64,000 nt of DNA, from NCBI GenBank assembly GCA_037976565.1, contig CP137675.1, positions 32,563,820-32,627,819 of the forward strand. Direction: 5' to 3'. The position numbers and the translations under genes are program-made. Of this stretch, positions 45,723 to 57,100 are shown piece after piece (the stretch's first letter is position 1; each line of letters begins with the position of its first letter). This DNA comes from Mesocentrotus franciscanus. Its lineage: Eukaryota; Echinodermata; Echinoidea; Camarodonta; Strongylocentrotidae. The notes beneath the pieces were generated by a model. The model searched no databases. It was not told the DNA's origin and saw only the letters and a list, made by a program, of their open reading frames with translations.

Positions 45723-48700
45723 GATGTGCAATACCTACAACTCATTGTATACACAAAACAAATAATCCATGTTGTGAGCACATATACTTAAAGAAAAGGT
45801 TGAGTTCTGGGGAGAGGTGAAAAAAAGTTGTGAGCGTTTTCATTGTTATTCTGCAAGTGTGGACGAACATCAGAGAAAAAAATGTTCCCTGAAAAGCATG
45901 GCTCTTCAAATGCCTTCATATTCTAAATATATCATGTAGCAGCTTAAAAATGAGGACCTCATTTTTATGCCACATGTTTGTGTAGTCCAATATACATCGT
46001 TCTGTGTACAGTGCTTGTTAGTTTTACCAAGACTGGGCGCCAAATATATCATTTTGATGATTCCAGAACCTTGCAGTACACACCAACGCTTATATGCTAC
46101 ATTTTTCAACTTTTTTTGATCGATTCCACACCGTTTCTTTCACAATGCAATCGCATGACCAGATACGCTATGGTATCTTTAAATATTCTTGAAGAAGACA
46201 CAACTACACTGCACTTTATCTTGATGAAAAAGATGAATTATGGATAAAACTTACTATATAAATCCCTTGACATGGTGGAAAAAAATAATAACTTCATGTC
46301 ATGTATATGATCATCTTTGACATGTACATGTACATACACAAAAAGCATGAGACAGACACTGGTAATTTGATTCCATTTCTGACATATACTTCTTCTTTTC
46401 GGGGGGGGGGGGGTTGTAGAAAATAACAAATAAAATGGAAATCGGGTAACAGGAACAGGAGTGCTCTGGTGAATGCTAGTTCTGGTGAATTATTTTGTCA
46501 AAGTAAATTCAAGTGAATTTACATCATGTAGAAGACACTGAAATCAGAAAGATACAAGGAGTAAAGATTTACATATGAATGGTAAAAAGGGGTTCTAGAT
46601 GATGAAATAACATGTTGTACATTACAGGAAATCCCTTTATTACAAAGTCCAAGGGACAACAAAGCATTTTTTTATCAGCAGATTTTGCAAAAATAACTAA
46701 AGTCTTCAATGTGTAGAGTTGCTTGCTTTATACAGCATTTTAATATAGAGGGCTTTGTAATAAGGGGATTTGTAATAAGGGGATTTGTAATAAGGGGATT
46801 TTAATGTACAGTATTAACAGACATATTAACGGTATGTAGGTGCTTTGAATGGAACTGCTAATTTCAAACTGATAATATTTTTGAACAAGAAATATACACA
46901 AGTGGATTCCTTCAGCTTAAATATGTTTAATAAGTGTCCATTTACCAACACTATCCCAAGGCACAAATTTCAATTCCTCTCTGGCTAACGGTAACCCCAT
47001 GACAAATTTAAATATACATGTATTATGAGATTTATCTTAGTTCATATCAATAGCAATAACATTTATGATCCGCACACATCCACCCCAGGGGATGCCCAAG
47101 GCGCCTATAAACAAGGTACAAACATAAATACGAGTGAAAACACAGGCTAACTCAAATCATGTCTTTCATAATAATACACAGATAATTTTTTCTTATTAAT
47201 ATAACACATTTCATTTACAGTATCGCATTATCATTGGTTATGTATATGCTGTAAAATGATATTTTAGGTTAATTTATGTTCATAATTTCACAATATAATG
47301 CAATAATACTTGCTAATGTATTGGCATATACCCAAGACTTGCCCTATCTACATTTGCCACTCTCAACCCAGGTGACGTTAATGGTATCTGGTATGACGAA
47401 ATTCCTTGAATGCCATATTCAGGGTTTAGCTGAGCTAAAGCTAGAGTAATAATATGATACTTAGTATCAAGCACATTAGAGAATACTTGTACAGTGGCTG
47501 CGCTATAGAAATATGTTAAATTATAACACTGTATTTTCAAAGACTCACTGACACAATTAAGGGAACTCACTCACAGCAAATAAAAGAAACAGAGCGCTAC
47601 TGGTAAATCATATATATACTTTAACTATTATTTCTAAACTTATAGGGTTAAAACAAAACATATTTTACATGTGTCTATACACATTTACAAAAAGCAAGTG
47701 TGTTTCAGATATGGATAGATGGCTGTACATTATTAAATATGCTTTCAGGTATCATTATGATTTTTAAAGTTAGTAGCTGCTAGCATGAGCTGTCCTGGGA
47801 AGCTTCAAGGATTAAAAATTATAGATATGGCTATACATGTTTCCCCTTCGAATGCAATTTCCCTCTTCAGGACCTCTAGAACAGTCAAAATTTTCAAATT
47901 TTCAAATTCATCAATGTGAATAGAATTGTAAGCTTAGATATAAGTTTATTTTTAAAGTATTTATGATTAATCAAAGAAGCCATAACAACAACAAAATTCC
48001 AGCGGAAATGTACTTTTCTCAAAAAATAGAATTTCTTTCACACCTTTTATTGCTAATACTGAAAATACCTTTCAACCCCAAAGATAAGAAAGAAAAAAAG
48101 AATTGATGACAACATAGGACCCTGTAAAGAAATGATATAACATTTTCTCACAGCAAAAACTGAAAAATTATGTAATTGCAAATACCAGTATCGATATCCC
48201 CCGAACATGAAGAAGCAAGTTTGCAAAGTTGGGAGAAAATTATCCCCTTTTTTTAAATCCTTATATACTTGGCAGTGCTAAACCCAACTCACATTCAAGA
48301 TGAAATAATCATATTGATAAACATTTAAAGTAAATGTTGGAATAATGATTCATGACAGCAAAATACCATGGCCTATTAAAAAGACCAAGATGTTATTAAC
48401 AACTCTTGTGATAAATATAAAGCAAAGTCTTTCATTTCTATAATGTATATATTTTTGTATCATTGATCAAATCAATTCATTATATGATTGCACAGTGCAA
48501 ACAGAATAGACTATATTTTCTATGTGTTGTTTATATTGGGGGTGTTCACACTAATTCCCTGAATGTAAATGCTCTTCTACAATTCTCGTCAGAGATTTCA
48601 AATCATTTCTTTGTACACAATCAACATAGTGTGCTGAGAGGCAGAATGGCATTAGGCGCGTACCATTCAAATAGAGTTGAAGACAATCTGAACCTCAACA

Positions 48701-48753
48701 AATGATAACACTTTAACTTAAAGCAGCTTTTTAGATCATCATCACCATCATCT
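45723..48753. other. Gene-free stretch with repeat fragments
   Basis: No gene is recognised. It holds the MITE with tripled terminus (46622-46812), a truncated SINE body (about 47340-47530: CTACATTTGCCACTCTCAAC, CCCAGGTG), a G12 run (46400-46411) and several TACATGTA palindromes. Confidence 0.5.
46622..46812. mobile_element. MITE with an 18-bp terminal motif repeated three times
   Basis: The left end reads ACAGGAAATCCCTTTATTAC and the right end carries TTTGTAATAAGGGGATT three times in tandem (46751-46801) before TACAGTA. It is about 190 bp. The internal part contains no coding sequence. Confidence 0.6.
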
Positions 48754-49236
48754 TCAGGTGGCGCTGTAAAGCGCTGCTGTGGTCTTCACGAGAGCACGCC
48801 ATGCAACTCTTTCACCTGCCATTTGTGTTGCACCTTTCATTCCTTGTCCAGACACTTTCATGATATCATCAGTCCAAGATATTGGTGGACGACCTCTACC
48901 CCGTTTTCCTTCGACTGTTCCTTGCAATATTTGCTTCTCAACACCTTCAGATCTCCTAACAATGTGCCCAAAATAGTTTAGTTTTCTTTCCATGATTCCC
49001 CTTCTGATGGTCAAGTCTGTTCCAATCTTTTCCAGGACCCACACATTTGTCTTTTTATCTTTCCATGACACCTGCAACAGCCTCCTGTAGCACCACATTT
49101 CAAAGGCATCAACTCTCTTTCTGTCATTCTTTGTCATGGCCCAGGACTCACTTCCGTAAGTCGCAATAGAGAAAGAAGTTGCATGAAGCAGACGAACCTT
49201 CAGACTGAGAGATAGTCCTCGGCTCAAGATCATCAA
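48754..49236 (-). pseudogene. 5'-truncated LINE ORF2 fragment (reverse transcriptase C-terminus)
   Basis: 160 codons remain open on the minus strand. The sequence shows the usual carboxy-terminal features of non-LTR retrotransposon ORF2: YGSESWAMTKNDRKRVDAFE, a W...RRLLQVSWKDK block, RKLNYFGHIVRR, and GKRGRGRPPISWTDD. The catalytic reverse transcriptase and endonuclease domains are missing, so it is dead on arrival. The stop is followed by GATGATGGTGATGATGAT, a short-repeat tail at 48735-48752. It lies between the convergent RASA1 and adiponectin-receptor genes. Confidence 0.88.
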
Positions 49237-52200
49237 TTTTAGATCATCAATATCATAATCACCAATATTACTCTATCAAGATGAAAGATTAATTGCAGAA
49301 AGTCACAAAACGCCTCAGAATGAATAAGCAAATATGGAATGATATAACCAGCCATATTTCTACCAGAAAAACAAATATTTGTGTAGTACTGGGTACATGT
49401 ATCGTCCAATTTGAATGCGCCGCATAGATTTAACAGGAGAAATATACTGTTCCCCTGATACTTCTCTCTATATAGCTGAACATGCACAAGTACAGTGTGT
49501 ATGTACCCTTACCCCAAAAAACATGGTACTACCATGGTTTTTTCATGGTATTACCATGGTATTACCATGGTACAGTACTACCACGGTACTACCATGATAC
49601 AGACAGTACTACCACGGCTCTATATATGTAGTGTACCGTAATAATTGTAATGGTACTACCATGGTATATGTACCGTGGCCATAATACTGTAACATAACAG
49701 GTACCAAGCTGTACACAGACATCATCATCCTGAGCATACGCATGTTGTGAACACTTGTATAGTTTAATTCTTAGAGTAATACATTGTATACATTTGGGAG
49801 AGTGTTCTCCTTGGTCACTGTTAGTTTGCAGGGGTTGGTCGTAGTGCGTATTAAACAGAGTGTCTGAACTAACTACAAGACTATGTCGACTGCACCCCAT
49901 AGGCTCTGTACTTTAGCCGCTCCTGACACAGCCAGAGACGGATAGAGCTAGGCTCAGCTCAAGACTTTATAGAATTGCATTTAAGTGTCAAATTAGAGTA
50001 ATCATGCATGTGCCTGCAGACTTGGTCACTGTTCACAACAATGAGTAAAAAATACCTTCTTAATGACATTCGCAAACTTGTATTATCATGCATGGCTGAA
50101 ATTGGGCAATTCGGTAAACATTTACAGTGCATGTCATACAGGACATGAAGACATTTTCTACCCTACCGACTATACAAATATTTTTGATGAAAATTACCTG
50201 CAGTCATTGTGGTAATACAAGAATGAAACAATACTCAACAATTTTCTTAGGTCTTATTTATTGCAAATCTTTTAGAGAATTAAATGGAAAATAGGCCATT
50301 ATCTTAAAGAGAGCAGATAAGCCTATCATTCTGATTGGTGTGGCACTTTGGTATTACTTCATGATTACCCCAAAATATACATGTATCAGTAATTTGTGTA
50401 ATTATTAGACTTGATTCTATTCTCAAAATCCCTTTTGTTTCTGGTAAAACATTTCAAACCTATAAACAATAATGACATGCACTGTACAAAATTTCAAATT
50501 CATGATTCTTCCCTAAACTCCTAGAAATATTTATTTTTAAATTCATATACTGTACCTATAAATTGTTTCATAGGAAGAACAGGCATCACCTTGCCTACAC
50601 TAGCTGCGCTATATCACACAATTTTGTAAAAGCTTTCCGCTCATCTACATGAATTTTGAAAGTAAAAAGGCATTATGCACCCATTCATATTTCTCAAACC
50701 CAATGGACACAAAGTAATATTAAATAGAAACGTTACAAAAAACAAATTATTAATCATCAGTACAGGCAGAGATCATAAATAAACTGAAATCCGACTCTGA
50801 AAGAAAGTCTTTGTCTAGACTTCAAAATAATATATTGCAAACTGAAACCATTCCTAAGCATCCAATCTGTAGCAAGTGTATACGCTTTGTGCCTAGTCAC
50901 TGAAGGACAGAGGTTTGTACAATGAGGTGGACAGGAAATGATGCTGTAGTTTGCATGCATAACAGAGGGTATGAGCTAGGAGACAATGCAGAGACCACAA
51001 TCCTTAGGCCCTGTACTGAACTGTTCCAGACACAACTTGTATATTGACACAACCAGAAGGAACTGGGTTTAGACTTTAGGCTTCACCCAAGACACTATTC
51101 TCACAATTGTGATAAAGTGTCAAATATTGGGTCTGTGCTGGCAGACTATTCAAACTGTGTCCCTTTCTCAAGCTTCCCATGGCTCATACAGTATGCAATG
51201 CATCAAATAATGGCTTGAAGCATGTACACACAATATTTGCATATACAGTCAAACCTGCTTTAGTGACCACCTGTCTACAAAGACCACCTGTCTATAAAGA
51301 CCACATTTTTTTGTTTCCCTTGAAAATGGTTTCTCATGGAAACATGTACTAAAGGAACCTGTCTACAAAGACCACCTGTCCACAAAGGCCACTTTTTGTG
51401 TTCCTTTGGGCGGTCGCTATAGACAGGTTTGACTGTATTTGCATATATGAATATTATATATTCAGTTCTTGCCCACCTCGGCAGTACATAAAGCAATACT
51501 TATATGCACAGTTCGGCCTTGCATAGGTGGAGTCAATTTGTTTGGTAACCGGGCATTCGTCCATAACACCACTTTGTTAGCCAATGAATATAAAACAAAT
51601 AAAACAAATTATCCAAACATTACAATGAAAAAAAAACATACTGAAAATATTTCTTCCATACCAAACCAAACCAAACCAAATTTGCTCCAAGACCCAAGTT
51701 TTATCTCAACAAGCGTAGGGTGTACTATAAAAAAAAATGTGCAAAGAAAACCGTATTTTCTTATACACCTGTACGTAAAAGTACAATGTTCATTCTGTTT
51801 CTTTATTACTCTTTAGTCTCTCCAGTTCAAAAGTGTGACATCATATTAAACAGTGTTTGGGTATTTCAATAAACCTGCTTTAATACAATGACCACCTTCA
51901 TTTTTGTTTCCCTAGAAGTGTGTTTCTTTGTGAAACCTGTTTTGATGGGAACCTGTGCATAAAGCCCACCAGTCCATGAGGAGCTGCTCTGTTTGTCTAA
52001 AATTGGTCTTTACATACTTGTTTTAGATAACATTGTTTACATACCACAAGTAGCCTCAATTAGCCACTGAGCCAGTGGTATATGTAAATTCATCTTTGGC
52101 TTCTTAGTGAAAGCTCTGACATAATTATCTTGCAATCAAATGAAAAATATCCTCAGAATATCTTTTTAGAAATTCTTGAATGATTAGTCAAGCAGGCCGG

Positions 52201-52647
52201 TACAGTCGAGACCAAAGACATGTAATAATCATCCATCTCATAAAGCAGTGGCAATAATATAGAGCGCATAGAGTCGTTTTATCAAGACTGGATTATCATC
52301 AATACATGTACCTCAACTTTCTCTACTCCAAGTTGTACAAGTACTATAGAATGTGTATGATAATTACAAAATCTTGTCACATCTGCAAAGGAAAAAAAAT
52401 GGCTAAGCCTGAGATCCAACAAATGAAATACTTCATTTTATCACAGAGATTTAAAAAATAATGTACAGTCTGTGATGCTACACATGCACAATTCTCTTTC
52501 CCCAAAGTCAATTTGTCAAAAATCATTTTGTGATGAGCAAATCCATTCGTTGATTGCAGTATCTTGGGAGAATACTGATCCAGTCTTGTTTGACTTCAAG
52601 ACAGTGATATACACCGCAAGTGAGGAAATAACGCTTCAGTTTTAGCT
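49237..52647. other. Downstream region of the adiponectin-receptor gene
   Basis: No coding sequence is recognised. It probably includes the 3' untranslated region of the minus-strand gene. It holds a run of CCATGGTA-type palindromes (49524-49670), a TA-flanked MITE (51246-51435) and a related degraded copy (about 51845-52025). Confidence 0.5.
51246..51435. mobile_element. TA-flanked MITE (Tc1/mariner-pogo type)
   Basis: 190 bp with inverted ends CAGTCAAACCTG and CAGGTTTGACTG, flanked by TA on both sides. Inside are repeated AAAGACCACCTGTC blocks. TA duplication is the mark of Tc1/mariner elements. Degraded relatives lie near 51845-52025, 53570-53720 and 59043-59220. Confidence 0.8.
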
Positions 52648-54113
52648 TCAGTTTTCAACAGTTGTTGCTGTGTCTGTAAATAGGCCTCCAGCATCACACT
52701 CTCCTATTCGATCTCTATAAGCTGCCATTGTGTTGATGCCATGATAGTGGACGAAGGCTGCCGCTAGAACAAGGACGTGGAATATCTGATGACTCTGGAA
52801 CTGTAGTGGAAGATTGATAGATGAGAGAAACAAAAGGTTAAAATGGTTTTCAGACGTCATCGCGAGCCAGGGTCGGTATTCACTTCAATAGTTGGATTGA
52901 GTCTATATGAATGGAAACACTACCAACCAGATTTGCTTCAGTCTGGTTACAAGCTGTCTTAAATTTGGGGTAATAAATAGTCAAAAGATACAATTGAATT
53001 TCAATGTTAAATGGACCTGTATCTTTGCATTTCATATCAGTTTGTGACATGTTACAGAAAATGAATTAACAGGCTACATATTAATGCATAAATAATAAAC
53101 TTTTATTTATAACAATCAAACCCCGGTTAGGTGGTTGGAAGTAAATTATGAACTCACCCAAATGTCACATTTTCCAGGGAAGAACCTCTCTGGGACGCGT
53201 ATAGCGTAGAGTACTGCCCCTAAGATATAGAGGACTGCCATGAGGATCATCCAGCCCAGTCCACCCCTGGATAGCCGTCAAGAAGCTGTTGATGCTGACG
53301 TAGTGAATAGCTGGTATCACACCGCTTAGGCCTAATGCCACGTACAGACCTGAGGGTTGGAAGGAAGAATTCACTAAAGAGTTTGAGAGGATGTATAATG
53401 ATAAATAGCAATGAAATAGAAATAGATAGATGTGATCTCTAAAGCCATGTGTGCTTTTTATATGCATGAATATTCCATTTCATACCTGTATGAAATGGAA
53501 TGGAATATATGGAATATATACAGGTATCAAGTAAACAATGAATATAGGTGGTCATTATTAAAGACATGTTAGGCTGCATAGTCGAACCTGTCATTGTGGC
53601 TAAGTCAACAACTTTTCCCTTTCAAAAATAAATTTGTTGTGTGTCATGAAAGCTGTCCTGTCTAAAGGGGCCACTTTTACCATTTCTATCGGGCGACCTT
53701 TAAGGACAGGTTTGCATGTAGTTGTAAAGCAAGTCTATATACCGTCCAATTGAGTAACTTGACAAAGTCTGCCTTTTAAGAGAGGCAACTTGCTGGTCTT
53801 CATAAAAACAGGTTTGAATGAGCAACGAAGCAAATTCTGGAGTAATGACCGAAGAACCTACCTGCCCTGACAGGACGATACTGGGGTAGACTGAAGGTAT
53901 CTCTGAGTGAAGCAAAGAGGCAGAGAGCACCAAGGACCACTATGAGGACCAGGTAGCTGTAGCGGGTGACATTGTCACAGTAAAATCCAAAGTAAAGCCA
54001 AGGCACAAATGACCCAACTATCAAGAAGGTGATGCCAGAGTAGTCCAGTCTGGAATAGTGAAAATAATGAGCAAAGAGAGAAAGAGAGAGAAAGAGAGGA
54101 GAGATGGACAGGC

Positions 54114-54155
<42 letters not shown>

Positions 54156-57100
54156 GGAGAGATGGAGGACAGAGAGGAGAGGGAGAGAGAGAGAGGGGGA
54201 CAGAAGGGGGCAGAGAGGAGAGAGAGAGAAAAAGGGGAGAGAGGGGAGAGAGGGAGGACACAGAGGAGAGAGAGAGGGAGAGGAAGAGAAGGAGGACAGA
54301 GAGGGGGCAGAGGGGGGCAAACAGAGAGAGAGAGAGAGAGAAAAAGAGGAGAGAGAGGGGAGAGAGGGGAAAGGGGGAAGACAGAGAGGAGAGAGAGAGG
54401 GAGAGGAAGAGGAGGAGGAGGAGAGGAGGAGGAGGAGAGGGGAGGAGGAGAGGGGAGGAAAGACAGGAGAAAAAGAGAGAAAGAGAAAGAGGTGAGAGAG
54501 ACATAGAAAGAGAAAGAAGTGAAAGAGGGAGGACAGAGAGGAGAGAGAGAGCAACAGACAGATAGATCATAAAAAGACAGAAATATGAAGATTAATTTAC
54601 TTGGTCACACATTGAAATCATCTTGTACAAGGTACTTGAATGGTCTAATATGTAGTTCACTACATGTAAACACACTTATTATGTAGCATTAATGCTAAAT
54701 TTGGGCACTTTTTCACATCTCCACCTGTCTGAAGGTCACATTCATACAAGTCTTTACTTCTACAGACCAAAACTAATCATCCGACTCCAATATCAGCTCA
54801 CAAACATACACACATTCATTGTACATTCATTGACATCATTGAGTGGTGAGGGGAGAGATGGGGGAAATTCAATCTTTCCTAATCCTCTTGTGTACCATTC
54901 TAATGAAGCTTTAATGATTTACAGATTTAAAGGGATTGGGTATCTTTGCCTCAGATTCTAAACAAAATCCTGGATTTAGCTCATGCTGCAATCATAACTA
55001 TAAACCTTTAGGTCAGTCAGGACTCCCTTGACTTTTACAAGCCGATCGCCTGTCTGATTATCAAGATATTTATGATTTGAAATTGAAATTTCATTTTTCG
55101 TTTTCCTAAAGGTTTTTATAACACTACAGTCTATTGGGGAAAATGAGTATGGTAAAACCGGTCATTCAAATATTTTTACTTTTTTGAGGCACTTCATGAT
55201 CATTTTGAAGCGCAATTTTTTTAGGGCTTCAATTTTACACCATATCACAGACACTGATAACACGTAGGCCATGCATCTCAGATTTAACATTGTTAAACGA
55301 TGCCTTTTAATGATTAACAGATTAAATGAAATGGCTTTGGAGATAGAAGCACATGCATAATATTAACAGGTTTCATTCTTTAGGGCCCTGGCTACTTGTC
55401 TCATCTTGTTCTACCATAACTTTGAAATGCAGCAAGCTATTGCATTGATACCTTGACAAAATAAAGAACAGTGTGTGCTCAATAGACCAGGGCCCGTATT
55501 CAATTCAATACTTAAGTACAAAATTCAAGCTTTTTACTTAGTATTTGGCTTAGATAAAATACTTAGCCAATTTTGGTATTCAATTCAAACTTTTGGCTAA
55601 GTATTTTACCCTAAATTTAAGACAGCTCCCTACCAGACTTAAGCCAATTATTTGGAGGCCTTGATTGGCAGGCATATGGTTTTCTTACGCAGTATTATAA
55701 CCTGCGCACAATTATATTAGCGCATTTATTGCGACGCGTTAATTGCGCATTACTTTTGATTGACCGTGTGATGTCACAATGCTTATCAGAAAGTATTTTA
55801 CTTAGATTTTGTCTAAGGTAAGTAAAAGTCTAAAATGCGATTTGAATACGAGATAAGTAAACTTCTTAGCTTAGCCATTTACTTAGTAAATTTCTTACTT
55901 ATTCTGAGTATTGAATTGAATACCGGCCCAGGTTACTAACATATTCAAATTTATGGAAGTTTCTTACCCCCGGGGACCTAGTGACAAATAATTCCATTAA
56001 CCTGTGATTAATGAATGAACATACTTGGAATCGAGTCTGCATACATTACTTGTTGTCAGGTAAGCCTTGGAAAAGCTTTCAGGTTGTAAAGAACAGCCTT
56101 TCTTTAAACAGTATGAATAAAATTTGATTATGTTAGTGAACCCATCGATAGGTGTGCCAAGGTTTAGTACGTAACCTGATGATCCCTTCACAGATATGGC
56201 TATAGAGTTCTAATCACTGTGAACATGACGGACAAAGAAAGAGGACAAAATATACGGTTCCTCATTCTACCCTCAACAATTGCTGTGGTAGACAAAGGAA
56301 CATCCCTTCACTGCTATTATGTAAAAATGTGTAGAACAGGTGTCACATGCAAATTCACCTGTTCTACTTATTTTACATAATAGCAATGAAGGGATGTTCC
56401 TGTGTCTACTACAGCTATTGTTGAGGGTAGAATGAGGAACCGTATATTTTGTCCTCTTTCTTTGTCCGTCATGTTCATAGTGAATCCTCCTCCTGTCTCC
56501 TTACAAAATACCTTGTGAGTAAGTGGGTTTCAATGGACAACAGACTTTAAACCCTTTTCATCTAAAGTAACAATCTTTGGGACTAAACAGTCTTCTCTTT
56601 TCTTTTCTTTTTTCTATGTGTTAGAAGCATCTAATTTTGATGATTTATATATTATTTCAAAGCTTACAATCTCCTCTTTTAAGAATCAGAAAAATAATAT
56701 CTGGTGACTTTTGGTTGTTTATTTGGTGCCTGGTCACAAATTTAGTAAATTTTAGTAAACAAACTCTTAAAGGCCAGGTTCATTGATTTTGAAATCGACT
56801 GAATTTGGTATCATTGTAATCAGAACATTACACTGAGTAAAACTATCACATTTGTGTAACTTGTAAATTTGTGCGAAAATTATAAAAGTTGATTAAACTT
56901 GACGAAATATCACCCCACTCGAGACCCGAAAACATCGTAAGTCAGCTGAATTTTTGAGTGACGTAGCACAATGAACAATTAATACAATGGGCCGCTCACC
57001 TGATCGGTGCGCGATGCAGTTTGCGTGCAATTCACATGTATTGCATTGACTCTTGAGGACCGTACCCATTCTTACCCAACGTTGTTTACCTTCATCAAAG

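Noticed and set aside
48754..49236. Functional retrotransposon gene
   Set aside because: Only the last ~160 codons of ORF2 remain; no reverse transcriptase catalytic or endonuclease region precedes it.
53800..54570. A 256-codon minus-strand frame and several Arg/Glu-rich plus-strand frames
   Set aside because: The GA/CT tract generates them; only the 53862-54049 part is real, as adiponectin-receptor exon 5.
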